Of a stretch of 64,000 nucleotides of DNA, positions 30,158 to 39,097 are shown piece after piece. The stretch covers positions 124,001-188,000 of the forward strand of contig CANMGT010000003.1 in NCBI GenBank assembly GCA_947497495.1, in the 5' to 3' direction. A program made the translations under genes and the position numbers. This stretch comes from an uncultured Lentibacter sp. (GTDB taxonomy: Bacteria > Pseudomonadota > Alphaproteobacteria > Rhodobacterales > Rhodobacteraceae). A model generated the notes under the pieces. It worked only from the letters and a program-made list of their open reading frames with translations. It searched no databases and was not told the origin of the DNA. Positions within the stretch are counted from its first letter, which is position 1; every line of letters starts with the position of its first letter.

Positions 30158-30817
30158 TCAGCGTGGCTTGCGGGTGAAGACCATTTTTTGTTCGCGGAGC
30201 TTTTCACGGCTGCCATGCCATGCGTAAAACAGCAGGGCAGGGTTGTTGTCGCCAACGGTGATGCGGTGCAAATGCTCGGGCGGGTTGAAGATAAGCGAGC
30301 CCGGGGCGTAGACGCCTTGGTCATTTTCGCTCACAGCCCCCGAGAGGCAAACATAGCTTTCGGTGATCCCGTCATGGGCATGAGCCGGGTAGGTGCAGCT
30401 TGGAGCAAAAAGCACGAGGCCGAGGATGACGTCATCGGTCAGCACAGGTCCCGTGGGGCCGGCAAGCTCGGCATAGGCGTATTTTTTCTCCAGCCCACGG
30501 GGGACTTTCTCGTAGCCAAATTGCCATGTGAGACGGTGTTGGATGGCCTCGATGGCGCGGATGAACGGCGCGTGGCGCTCAAGGCGTCCGTTGTTGAGCG
30601 CGCGGGTGAGGTGGCTGACCACGGGCTTTGTGGCGGGTTCGGGAAAGCGCAGCTCGGCGTTGGCTTTGATCACCCGACTGATGCCTTCACGTACGGCGCG
30701 CTGATGCGAACGAATCTTGGGGCTGCCACCGGCCGACTGGCGGCGGTAGAGGTCATAACTGTCGCGCAAAAGATAAGACCAATCGGGCTGATCTGTAAGG
30801 CGGATTGTTTCTGTCAT
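30158..30817 (-). CDS. dddL: Dimethylsulfoniopropionate (DMSP) lyase DddL, cupin family
   Basis: PDWSYLLRDSYDLYRRQSAGGSPKIRSH; KKYAYAELAGPTGPVLTDDVILGLVLFAPSCTYPAHAHDGITESYVCLSGAVSEN...APGSLIFNPPEHLHRITVGDNNPALLFYAW: DddL-type cupin motif with HxH/E/Y/H ligands. Confidence 0.9.
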   Translation of the reverse strand: MTETIRLTDQPDWSYLLRDSYDLYRRQSAGGSPKIRSHQRAVREGISRVIKANAELRFPEPATKPVVSHLTRALNNGRLERHAPFIRAIEAIQHRLTWQFGYEKVPRGLEKKYAYAELAGPTGPVLTDDVILGLVLFAPSCTYPAHAHDGITESYVCLSGAVSENDQGVYAPGSLIFNPPEHLHRITVGDNNPALLFYAWHGSREKLREQKMVFTRKPR

Positions 30818-30908
30818 GAGGCACCTAATGGGCGATTCTGAATTATCAGACTTTTGCAGAATTTGTTCCGATTGCAATCAGAGCTTTAGGCTGCATCGCT
30901 TGATATGC

Positions 30909-31913
30909 TCACCGCATCCAAAACCCTTCGCGTTTGATGCGGTTGCGGATTGCTTGCTCTTTGCGCGGCAGATCGTCCTGATCAAACAGATCGCGCACTT
31001 TGTGGCCGCGGCCTTGGTAAACCATGCGCTTGATCGGATCGTAGTTTTTCAGCGCTTTCTTGATCTTGTTGGGCGCGCTGACCTCTTCGAGCACTTCGAC
31101 AACCTTGTCGCTTTCGCGCGCATAGAGCAGCGGGAACAGGCGGTAATGGCAGCTGACGGCATCGTCCAGATAGCCCTCGGGCAGGGTGTTTAGCCCGCCA
31201 CCCAAGGCGTGAATCACAAGCGGCAGTGCGACTTGATCAAGCCATGGGTCAAGCGTCTGGCAGACCAGCTCGTAGGGGGCGTCGTCGCGGATCGCCAATG
31301 CGTATTCAAGGAATTTTTCGCCAAAGGCATGCGGGCATTTGTAAAAGAAAAAGCCGGCGTTGAAGTAGAGGTAGCGCTTCCAGTATTCATCGGGCTGGGA
31401 GAGGTCGAGCGAGCTTTCGTAGTCAAGCCCGAACTTGTCATAGAGCGACTTCCAGATTTGCCCATAGCCCGGCCCATAAAGCTCAAGCGTGGGCCAAGTG
31501 CCGGTGCGTTTGAGCGAGGCTGTCGGCTTGTCAAAGTCAAACGGCACATCGCAGAGTTCGCCGGTGATCAACGTGTCGGTGTCAAAAAACACGAACGGCT
31601 CGCCTTCGGGCAGGGCCGTGAGCGCCTCGATTTTGTTGCCGTAAGCGTAGGCTTGGCCGAAGTGCTTGCTTTCAAACGGGATGATTTCGACGTCAAGCTC
31701 TTCTAAAGCCTCTAGCACCATGCTGTCGTTCATCCGCGGATCGCGCTGCCACAGAGGCCCCGGCTGGGGCTCGGCCACGATCAGGCGGCCTTTGAAATCA
31801 GGGCTGTTCTGGCGCAGGGAGGCGGCGAAAAGCAGGGCCTCATATTGCAGCCGGCCGGATTGGCCGATCACGAAAACATTGAAATTTTCGGTTTTCTTGG
31901 GTTTTCTGGCCAT
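30909..31913 (-). CDS. Putative glycosyltransferase-like protein (DxD-type)
   Basis: EPFVFFDTDTLITGEL (DxD); start MARKPKKTENFNVFVIGQSGRL at 31913. Confidence 0.55.
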   Translation of the reverse strand: MARKPKKTENFNVFVIGQSGRLQYEALLFAASLRQNSPDFKGRLIVAEPQPGPLWQRDPRMNDSMVLEALEELDVEIIPFESKHFGQAYAYGNKIEALTALPEGEPFVFFDTDTLITGELCDVPFDFDKPTASLKRTGTWPTLELYGPGYGQIWKSLYDKFGLDYESSLDLSQPDEYWKRYLYFNAGFFFYKCPHAFGEKFLEYALAIRDDAPYELVCQTLDPWLDQVALPLVIHALGGGLNTLPEGYLDDAVSCHYRLFPLLYARESDKVVEVLEEVSAPNKIKKALKNYDPIKRMVYQGRGHKVRDLFDQDDLPRKEQAIRNRIKREGFWMR

Positions 31914-32005
31914 AGGGTGCTGCTCGGTCTGCGTATTATTGTTGCTAGTATAGATACAATCGCAGGGGGCGTCCAAGGGCAATGCTTAAAAGAGGAAACA
32001 AAGTT

Positions 32006-32443
32006 ATGAAATACCTAGCATTCATCGCGGCATTGGCGGGGACGCCTGCATGGGCCGAGTTTGTCGCGCAGGACCAAACCCCGACTGGCAAGTTCACCAC
32101 GGCTGCCGAAGTGAAGCAGATCATGGAGGTGACCAAGCCCAACTGGGTGGCGGTGCGCGCCTATGAAGGGCAGGACTGGGTCTATCTGACGCAACTGCTG
32201 AGCTGGCGCTGCGGGCTACATGAAGTCAGGTTTTCTGTAAACGACGGCGAGATGCAGGTCTGGGAGATGCCAACCTGCCAGATGGACACCTCAACGCCGA
32301 ACGCCTTTCCTGACGACCAGTCTTTGATGATCTTGAAGACCTATGCACTGGACTCTGTGCAAACGATGCAGGTCGAGGTGCTTTTGGATGACATGAGCGA
32401 AATGAGTGCAAGCTATGAGCGCAAGGATGTGTTGATCCCTTAA
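32006..32443 (+). CDS. Secreted hypothetical protein
   Basis: Signal peptide MKYLAFIAALAGTPAWA; compact conserved-looking ORF with upstream AAGAGGAAA. Confidence 0.65.
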   Translation: MKYLAFIAALAGTPAWAEFVAQDQTPTGKFTTAAEVKQIMEVTKPNWVAVRAYEGQDWVYLTQLLSWRCGLHEVRFSVNDGEMQVWEMPTCQMDTSTPNAFPDDQSLMILKTYALDSVQTMQVEVLLDDMSEMSASYERKDVLIP

Positions 32444-32469
32444 GGGAGTACATTGCAAAGCTGGGTGCT

Positions 32470-32497
32470 GAAAGTGGTCGGCGCCCCTGGAATCGAA
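32470..32497 (-). repeat. Degenerate tRNA-Tyr 3'-end-like repeat (candidate att site of mini-island)
   Basis: GAAAGTGGTCGGCGCCCCTGGAATCGAA matches GAAAGTGGGGGGCGACCCTGGAATCGAA at 34875-34902 at 25/28 positions without gaps. Confidence 0.65.
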
Positions 32498-32697
32498 TTT
32501 AGCATGATTTTTAAAGATGCATCTTATCTCATAAAATCAAATTACTAGCGTTATTGTTGTCTTGCTGAACATCCGTATTGTATCGAAAAATAGTCAAGAT
32601 GTATCGAAGCCACTACTTCCAATCTTCACCTCGATCCGCGAGTGCGCCCAACTAAGGCGACCTCGGGGTCGAAGGTTGGAATCCGACATGTAGTTCG

Positions 32698-33570
32698 CTA
32701 CGCTTCTTTTGAGCTAGCTTGGGCAAGCAAGGTACTCGCGGCCAATCTTCCGAAATCATTGGCTGCTTGTGGGCTTGCACCGGTGATCAAGCGGCGGTCA
32801 ATGTGGCACGAATTATCTGCCTTTTTGTTGATGATTTGTGCGTCCAAAGCGTTCAGTTTCTCGCAAACCCACCACGGCATTGGGCCGGGCAGATACCCGA
32901 TCATTGGGGTTTGTTTGTCCACTGAATCAGGAAAGACGGTCATTTTGTAGCCCGAGTACAAGAAGCCATCTTCATTTTTTGCCGCCAGCAAGGCTGATGG
33001 TCCGTGGCAAAGTGCGAGTGTGTACAAGCCCTGACTATGCGCCCAATGCAGCACTTTGCCGACATCGGCATTGTCCGGCAACCCAAGCATGGCACCATGG
33101 CCACCCGGAATATAAACAGCGGCGTAGGGCGCATTATCGGTCATTTTGTTGGCAACGAAATCGGCAAGACTACCGGGGTTTGCAAACGCATCCGCATAGT
33201 CGCAGTATAGTTTTTGGACATCTGCGTCGTCGCTGGGCATTGCCCACATCTCGATTGCGACGGGTGCGCCTGTCGGCGTCACTATTTCAATTTCGAATCC
33301 GGCGTTGATGAGGTGCAACATGGGCAAACCCATTTCGACGGGATGATTACCCGTCGAGAATTTCTTGCCGTTCGCCATCGTCATGTTTCGCTCTTCGGTG
33401 CAGATCATCAGCACCTTTGATTTGTCGCCTTTGTATTTGGAAGCGTACACGCCGCCATCATAGTCCGTGGTGGACGATGTGCCCAGCCTTATCGCTAGGG
33501 GTGACGGGCTAAATGCGCCATCTGATGTTGGCGTTGGCGAGGCACGAAAAAGTTTGCGAAGAATGCTCAT
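32698..33570 (-). CDS. DJ-1/PfpI family protein (Hsp31/HchA-like type 1 glutamine amidotransferase)
   Basis: KVLMICTEERNMTMANGKKFSTGNHPVEMGLPMLHLINAGFEIEIVTPTG, VYIPGGHGAMLGLPDN, LYTLALCHGPSALLAAKNEDGFLYSGYKMTVFPDSVDKQTPMIGYLPG. Confidence 0.9.
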   Translation of the reverse strand: MSILRKLFRASPTPTSDGAFSPSPLAIRLGTSSTTDYDGGVYASKYKGDKSKVLMICTEERNMTMANGKKFSTGNHPVEMGLPMLHLINAGFEIEIVTPTGAPVAIEMWAMPSDDADVQKLYCDYADAFANPGSLADFVANKMTDNAPYAAVYIPGGHGAMLGLPDNADVGKVLHWAHSQGLYTLALCHGPSALLAAKNEDGFLYSGYKMTVFPDSVDKQTPMIGYLPGPMPWWVCEKLNALDAQIINKKADNSCHIDRRLITGASPQAANDFGRLAASTLLAQASSKEA

Positions 33571-33571
33571 A

Positions 33572-34213
33572 TCAGTTGACCTCTGTGACGATGGTGTCGC
33601 GGGATTTGCGCACTTTTCCCATTGGTAGCAACCAATCGCCGCTTTCGTCACGATACCCCAAAGGCAGCAGGACAACAGAGCGTAGGCCTCGTTCTCTCAA
33701 GCCTAAAATGTCGTCGACTTGGGCAGGGTCAAACCCTTCCATCGGTGTGCTGTCGACTTCTTGTTCTGCGGCAGCAACGAGGGCCACTCCCAATGCGATA
33801 TAGGCTTGGCGGGCTGCATGTGCGTAGTTCACCTCGGCGTCACGAGGAACATAATTGCTTTTCAGATTGTCGTAATAGGCGTGTAGCATTGGCAGGTCAC
33901 CACGTGCTTGAACGTTGAGATCGACAACTTCGTCGATCCGATCCGATGTATAGTTATCCCAAGTCGCAAAAACCAAAAGGTGAGAACCCTCCGTAATTTG
34001 GGCCTGATCGCCTGCGGCCTTTTGGATTCTTTCCAACACGTCCTTGTTGGTCACAACGACCACTTCAAAGGGCTGGGTGCCGCTTGATGTAGGGGCCATG
34101 CGGATAGTCTCGATGATCGTATCCAACTTCTCTTGTGGTACAGATTTGCTGGGGTCCATTTTTTTGGTCGCATAGCGCCAATTCAACTGTTCGATAAGGG
34201 TACTTTTAGTCAT
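33572..34213 (-). CDS. Nitroreductase family NAD(P)H-dependent oxidoreductase (NfsB-like)
   Basis: LIEQLNWRYATKKMDPSKSVPQEKLDTIIETIRMAPTSSGTQPFEVVVVTN; AAEQEVDSTPMEGFDPAQVDDILGL. Confidence 0.92.
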   Translation of the reverse strand: MTKSTLIEQLNWRYATKKMDPSKSVPQEKLDTIIETIRMAPTSSGTQPFEVVVVTNKDVLERIQKAAGDQAQITEGSHLLVFATWDNYTSDRIDEVVDLNVQARGDLPMLHAYYDNLKSNYVPRDAEVNYAHAARQAYIALGVALVAAAEQEVDSTPMEGFDPAQVDDILGLRERGLRSVVLLPLGYRDESGDWLLPMGKVRKSRDTIVTEVN

Positions 34214-34308
34214 GGGAACGTTCCTATTGCTGGTATTTATTTGGTGAGGTATACTTTTGTTACCGACTATGTATTCAGAACCTAAGAGCGCCACAAGAAG
34301 GCACAAAA

Positions 34309-34704
34309 ATGACCCTCGGTCACACAAAGGGAACCAACATGCTTGACGCAGAGCGATGTCCTGATTGCAAACGTATCAACGAAGTACTCTCGCGTGTCGG
34401 TGATCGTTGGAGTGTTCTCGTCATCATATCGCTGGCCGAGTACGGAACGCTTCGTTTTAATGAATTGAAGCGAAACCTGGGCATATCACAGCGCATGCTG
34501 AGCCTCACCTTGAAGGAGCTTGAGCGAGACGGTCTGGTCAATCGCACCTACCACTCGACGATCCCGCCAAAAGTTGAGTACAATCTAACGCCTTTGGGAG
34601 AGTCATTCCGTGAACCAGTTGTCGCATTGGGTCACTGGGCGCTTGGTAATCTTTCGACCATCGACACCGCACGTGCGAATTATGATGAAGCCTCAGGCAA
34701 CTAA
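34309..34704 (+). CDS. HxlR family transcriptional regulator
   Basis: RCPDCKRINEVLSRVGDRWSVLVIISLAEYGTLRFNELKRNLGISQRMLSLTLKELERDGLVNRTYHSTIPPKVEYNLTPLG; start may be the Met at 34339. Confidence 0.93.
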   Translation: MTLGHTKGTNMLDAERCPDCKRINEVLSRVGDRWSVLVIISLAEYGTLRFNELKRNLGISQRMLSLTLKELERDGLVNRTYHSTIPPKVEYNLTPLGESFREPVVALGHWALGNLSTIDTARANYDEASGN

Positions 34705-34874
34705 AAGCCCGTGAGAGCAACAGCGATGTGTGAATACGTGGATAATGCGGGTAATTTATTGTAATTATTACGAAATATCCGAACGTCTCTTGAGAAAAGA
34801 AATTGTTGCCCATGCGTGATCGATACATTCGTGTTGGGGTGTAGATGTTTTTACTGTTAACTTTCAAGCGCTTA

Positions 34875-34927
34875 GAAAGTGGGGGGCGACCCTGGAATCG
34901 AACCAGGCGTGCGTCTCCGCGAGGGAG
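34875..34927 (-). repeat. Duplicated 3' half of tRNA-Tyr
   Basis: 34884-34927 (44 bp GGGCGACCCTGGAATCGAACCAGGCGTGCGTCTCCGCGAGGGAG) is identical to 35022-35065+ of the intact tRNA-Tyr; diverges at the anticodon loop. Confidence 0.9.
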
Positions 34928-34962
34928 CCTCAGGCGGCCGTTGCCACAGCTTGCACCGCGTA

Positions 34963-34980
34963 GGAAACGCATGCGTTTCC
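34963..34980. repeat. 18-bp perfect palindrome GGAAACGCATGCGTTTCC
   Basis: Self-complementary; flanked by ACCGCG/CGCGGT that extend the hairpin; lies between the tRNA-Tyr fragment and the intact tRNA-Tyr. Confidence 0.9.
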
Positions 34981-35017
34981 CGCGGTTGGTGTGTGTTTTG
35001 GGTGTGCTTGGGATAAG

Positions 35018-35101
35018 TGGTGGGCGACCCTGGAATCGAACCAGGCGTGCGTCTCCGCGAGGGAGTTACAGTCCCCTGCCACACCTTGCGGCCTGTCGCC
35101 C
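35018..35101 (-). tRNA. tRNA-Tyr(GTA), CCA encoded
   Basis: Reverse complement GGGCGACAGGCC...GGGGACTGTAACTCCC...CCTGGTTCGATTCCAGGGTCGCCCACCA: 7-bp acceptor, GTA anticodon, long variable arm, T-loop TTCGATT. Confidence 0.93.
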
Positions 35102-35209
35102 ACTGAGGGCGGTGATTACTTGCCTCTCCAAGGGTCGTCAACCGCAAATTGACGTGTTAAGCGGCTGAGCAATAAGTTTGTTTGAAATTACGCAAAGCAG
35201 GGTGCTCGC

Positions 35210-35995
35210 ATGAAGAAGCCAAAGTGGGTTGTTAAGAAAGAACAAGGCGAGAAGCGCGAGGGCAAAGAGACGGTTTGGCTCTTTGGCTTACATGCTGTGC
35301 GCGACGCGCTGAGCAACCCTGCGCGCAAGAAGCTACGGCTTGTTTTGACCAAGAATGCGGCGGACAGGCTGGCGGATGTGCTGCCAACTGCGGGCATTGA
35401 GCCGGAAATGTGCGAGCCGCGCCGCTTTTCTGCCCCGCTTGACCCGAACTCGGTGCACCAAGGGGCTGCGCTTGAAGTGATGCCGCTGGATTGGGGCAAT
35501 GTCAGCGAAGTGTGCATTGGCGGCGGTGACGAGCGGCCAGCGCGCGTGATGCTGCTGGATCGCGTGACCGACCCGCATAATGTCGGCGCGATTCTGCGCT
35601 CGGCTGAAGTGTTCGGAGCGCGGGCTGTGATAGGCACCAAGCACCACAGCGCGCCGGAGACGGGCGCATTGGCGAAAACGGCCAGCGGCGCGCTGGAGCG
35701 CCAGCCTTACCTGAGAGTCGTGAACCTTGGTCGCGCGATTGAAGAGCTGAAAAAGGCCGGATACTTCGTGATCGGGCTTGATGGCGAGGCGGAAAGCGTG
35801 ATGGAAACCCACTTTGAGGAGCTTGGCACACGCCCGATCGCGCTTGTCTTGGGCGCCGAAGGGCCGGGCTTGCGCGAGAAAACCAAAGAACTCTGCGATG
35901 TTTTGGCCAAGATCGAATATGCAGGCGCTTTTGGCTCGCTCAACGTGTCAAACGCGGCGGCTGTAGCGCTTTACGCGGCGACGCGAGCGAAATAA
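35210..35995 (+). CDS. rlmB: 23S rRNA (guanosine-2'-O)-methyltransferase RlmB (SpoU family)
   Basis: VWLFGLHAVRDALSNPARKKLRLVLT; LLDRVTDPHNVGAILRSAEVFGARAVI; ALVLGAEGPGLREKTKELCD; SLNVSNAAAVALYAA. Confidence 0.93.
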   Translation: MKKPKWVVKKEQGEKREGKETVWLFGLHAVRDALSNPARKKLRLVLTKNAADRLADVLPTAGIEPEMCEPRRFSAPLDPNSVHQGAALEVMPLDWGNVSEVCIGGGDERPARVMLLDRVTDPHNVGAILRSAEVFGARAVIGTKHHSAPETGALAKTASGALERQPYLRVVNLGRAIEELKKAGYFVIGLDGEAESVMETHFEELGTRPIALVLGAEGPGLREKTKELCDVLAKIEYAGAFGSLNVSNAAAVALYAATRAK

Positions 35996-36022
35996 CGCGC
36001 ATCATCGGCGGAAAGTGACCTG

Positions 36023-36166
36023 TTGTTCACAGGTTCTTTACAAACCCTTCATAACCTCAGTTTCGTACCTACATCATGTTGGGAAGCAGGCCGGAACACC
36101 TGCTTTCAGTACACTGTCCCTCGTTCCGTAACTGCGCCCAGCCTCTTGGCTTGGGCGCTTTTTTTT
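36023..36166 (+). ncRNA. Candidate intergenic small RNA ending in a Rho-independent terminator
   Basis: Hairpin AAGCAGG-CCGGAACA-CCTGCTT (~36083-36105) followed by GCGCCCAGCC-TCTT-GGCTTGGGCGC + T8 (36134-36166); 170-nt gap after rlmB. The 5' end is a guess. Confidence 0.4.
36134..36166 (+). terminator. Rho-independent terminator
   Basis: GCGCCCAGCCTCTTGGCTTGGGCGCTTTTTTTT: about 10-bp stem with one bulge, then 8 T. Confidence 0.9.
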
Positions 36167-36195
36167 GGCACTGATGGACAAAAGGGAGCCAGTGG

Positions 36196-36669
36196 ATGTC
36201 AGAAACCTATACAGACGCTTTTTTGAAACGTGTTTTGAAGCGCGCGAAGGTGCTGGGCGTTGTGGGGTTGTCATCAAAAACAACGCGGCCGAGCTTTTTC
36301 GTGGGGCGCTATATGAAACTGCGCGGCTACCGGATTGTGCCGGTGAACCCGGCTTATGTCGGGCAGGACTTCATGGGCGTACCTTATGTGGGCGCACTGA
36401 CGGAGCTGCCGGAAGAGACGGATTTTCTCGATCTTTTTCGCCGCTCTGAAGATGTTTTGCCGATTGTGGAAGAAGCGCTTGAAGGCCTGCCGAACTTGCA
36501 GACGATCTGGATGCAGATCGGGGTTGTCAACCAGGAGGCCGCGGCTCTGGCGCGTGCGCGCGGTGTTGACGTTGTGATGAACCGGTGCCCTAAAATTGAA
36601 CACCAGCGGCTCTTTGGCGAGTTGCGCAAAGGCGGGTTCAATACTGGCGTGATTTCTTCCAAGCTTTAA
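36196..36669 (+). CDS. CoA-binding domain protein (YccU/succinyl-CoA synthetase-alpha-like)
   Basis: AKVLGVVGLSSKTTRPSFFVGRYMKLRGYRIVPVNPAYVGQDFMGVPYVGALTELPEETDFLDLFRRSEDVLPIVEEAL...VVMNRCPKIEHQRL. Confidence 0.9.
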   Translation: MSETYTDAFLKRVLKRAKVLGVVGLSSKTTRPSFFVGRYMKLRGYRIVPVNPAYVGQDFMGVPYVGALTELPEETDFLDLFRRSEDVLPIVEEALEGLPNLQTIWMQIGVVNQEAAALARARGVDVVMNRCPKIEHQRLFGELRKGGFNTGVISSKL

Positions 36670-36811
36670 GTGCGTTGCGCCGCTTACGCGTCGCGGTGGG
36701 GCGATGCCGAAGGCAGCGCAAACCTGACACAGAACGACTTGCCGGGACTTAAAACAGCGGCTTGGGTTTGCTGCGCCTGTTGGGTTAGATATTCACAGCG
36801 ATAAGAAAAGC

Positions 36812-37117
36812 TTAGCGGGACGCTTTTTCGGCGAGGCCGGATTGGGACTGGCGGCGTTCGAGCTCTGATAGGACGTCACGAATATGCACGTCGTTGGCGT
36901 GAAGCGTGACGAGCAGGTGATAGAGCAGGTCAGCGGCCTCTGATGTGAGGCCCGCTTTGTTGCCTTTGACCGCTTCGATCACCGTTTCGATGGCTTCTTC
37001 CCCGAGCTTTTCGGCGACTTTGTCGCTGCCCTTCGCGAGCAGTTTGGCTGTCCAGCTTTCGTCGGGCGAGGCGGCGGCACGGGTGGCGATGATGTCTTGG
37101 AGCTCTTCGAGGGTCAT
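36812..37117 (-). CDS. hisE: Phosphoribosyl-ATP diphosphatase
   Basis: [57 protein letters not shown]; adjacent to hisF. Confidence 0.94.
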   Translation of the reverse strand: MTLEELQDIIATRAAASPDESWTAKLLAKGSDKVAEKLGEEAIETVIEAVKGNKAGLTSEAADLLYHLLVTLHANDVHIRDVLSELERRQSQSGLAEKASR

Positions 37118-37127
37118 GTCTTGATCC

Positions 37128-37892
37128 TTAATTTTCGATCCGCATCGGGATGCCAGCGGCTTGCATGTAGTCTTTGGCCTGCGCGATTGTGTAGGTTCCG
37201 AAGTGAAAGATCGACGCGGCCAAGACGGCGGAGGCGTGGCCTTCGCGCACGCCTTCAACGAGGTGGTCAAGCGTTCCCACGCCGCCCGAGGCTATGACAG
37301 GCACGCTCACTGCGTCGGCGATGGCGCGGGTGAGGGGCAGGTTGTAGCCGGCTTTGGTGCCGTCGCGATCCATCGAGGTCAGCAGGATTTCACCAGCGCC
37401 GTTTTTAGCAACCAGTTTGGCGAACTCCACGGCGTCGATGCCTGTGGGTTTGCGGCCGCCGTGGGTGAAGATTTCCCACTTGCCCGGGGCAACGGTTTTG
37501 GCATCGATCGCGACGACGATGCATTGGGAGCCAAAGTGGGTAGAGGCCTCACCGACGACATCGGGATTGGCGACAGCGGCCGAGTTGAAGCTGACTTTGT
37601 CCGCCCCCGCGAGGAGCAGGTCGCGCACGTCTTGCACAGTGCGCACGCCGCCACCGACTGTGAGCGGGATGTAGCACTGTTCGGCGGTGCGTGTGACCAT
37701 GTCAAACATGGTGCCGCGGTTCTCGTGTGTGGCGTGAATGTCGAGAAAGCAAAGCTCGTCGGCGCCTGCAGCGTCATAGGCTTTGGCCGCGTCAACCGGA
37801 TCACCCGCGTCGCGCAAGCCAACGAAGTTGACGCCTTTGACGACGCGCCCGTCGGCGACGTCGAGGCAGGGGATGATGCGGGTTTTGAGCAT
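37128..37892 (-). CDS. hisF: Imidazole glycerol phosphate synthase subunit HisF
   Basis: [82 protein letters not shown]. Confidence 0.97.
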   Translation of the reverse strand: MLKTRIIPCLDVADGRVVKGVNFVGLRDAGDPVDAAKAYDAAGADELCFLDIHATHENRGTMFDMVTRTAEQCYIPLTVGGGVRTVQDVRDLLLAGADKVSFNSAAVANPDVVGEASTHFGSQCIVVAIDAKTVAPGKWEIFTHGGRKPTGIDAVEFAKLVAKNGAGEILLTSMDRDGTKAGYNLPLTRAIADAVSVPVIASGGVGTLDHLVEGVREGHASAVLAASIFHFGTYTIAQAKDYMQAAGIPMRIEN

Positions 37893-37997
37893 GGCTGTGC
37901 CTCTAGCAGGAGCAGTGCTTGGGGCCGGCCACTGCGCTATTGAGTATTTGGGTCAAGAAAAAGCTTACGTGGGGTTTAGCGGGGAAGGGGCGCGAGA

Positions 37998-38357
37998 TCA
38001 ATTCGCTTTGTTTTTGCGGGCGCGTTTTAGAAGCGCGGCAAGGATGAAGCCTGACCCGATCAGCACTGTCGGTGGCGTGCTGAGAAGTCCGATCCAAGAG
38101 GCTGCGAAGAGGGCTTCACCGTAGGCCTCCATGGTCTGCTTGCAACCAAGAAAGACGGTTCCGCCTGTGCAATCGGTTCCGGCGAAAAGCGTTGAGGAGA
38201 TTAAGAACAGGGTTGCGGGGAAAACCGCGCTCGCAAGTGTGAGCCACATCCAGCGTTTGAAGCGGGGGTGGCTCTTGCTCGCGGGGGTGGCTGAGGCCAA
38301 AGCGAGGACGCCGAAAACCAGAGCTGGAAGGGTTGGCAGGGCGATGAGGAAACCCAC
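37998..38357 (-). CDS. Small membrane protein of unknown function in the his cluster
   Basis: Three hydrophobic segments; same strand as and between hisF and hisA. Confidence 0.6.
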   Translation of the reverse strand: MGFLIALPTLPALVFGVLALASATPASKSHPRFKRWMWLTLASAVFPATLFLISSTLFAGTDCTGGTVFLGCKQTMEAYGEALFAASWIGLLSTPPTVLIGSGFILAALLKRARKNKAN

Positions 38358-38374
38358 TGTTCTCTTTGGCCTCG

Positions 38375-39097
38375 TTAAGACCGCAGCAGCGCGAGGGCTT
38401 CTTTGAGATCAATCGCGCCGTCATAGAGCGCGCGGCCTGAGATGGCGCCGTTGAGGGGCGCGCCGCAGGTTTTGAGTGCCTGCAAGTCGGCGAGGGACGA
38501 GACACCGCCCGAGGCGATAACGGGGATGGAGACGGCGTTGCCGAGGGCGGCTGTCTCGGCCACGTTGGGGCCTTTCATCGCGCCATCGCGGTTGATGTCG
38601 GTGTAGATGATGGCGCTAACGCCTGCGTCTTCAAAGGATTTGGCGAGGTCGGTTGCGTTGACGTTTGTCTCTTCCGCCCAGCCTTTGGTTGCGACCATGC
38701 CTTTGCGGGCATCAATGCCGACGGCGACTTTGCCAGGAAATTCGCGCGCCGCGTCACGCACCAGTTGCGGATTTTCGACGGCCACTGTGCCAAGGATCAC
38801 GCGGGCGAGGCCACGGGTGATCCAGCGCTCGATGGTGGCCATGTCGCGGATGCCGCCGCCGAGTTGGGCGGGCACATTTGTTTGCGCAAGGATCTCCTCG
38901 ACGGGGCGGGCATTGACGGGTTCGCCCGCAAAAGCGCCGTTAAGATCAACCAGATGCAGCCACTCGCAGCCCGCAGCGACAAATTCGAGCGCTTGGGCGG
39001 CGGGGTTCTCGTTGAACACGGTTTCCTGGTCCATTTCGCCGTGCACAAGGCGCACAGCGCGGCCATCTTTGAGGTCAATCGCGGGGTAGAGGATCAT
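38375..39097 (-). CDS. hisA: Phosphoribosylformimino-5-aminoimidazole carboxamide ribotide isomerase
   Basis: [65 protein letters not shown]. Confidence 0.97.
   Translation of the reverse strand: MILYPAIDLKDGRAVRLVHGEMDQETVFNENPAAQALEFVAAGCEWLHLVDLNGAFAGEPVNARPVEEILAQTNVPAQLGGGIRDMATIERWITRGLARVILGTVAVENPQLVRDAAREFPGKVAVGIDARKGMVATKGWAEETNVNATDLAKSFEDAGVSAIIYTDINRDGAMKGPNVAETAALGNAVSIPVIASGGVSSLADLQALKTCGAPLNGAISGRALYDGAIDLKEALALLRS

Noticed and set aside
34845-35168. Short ORFs across the tRNA-Tyr region (34845-35168 +, 34872-35147 -)
   Set aside because: Overlap the tRNA gene and its duplicated fragment; the internal peptide repeat simply reflects the DNA repeat.
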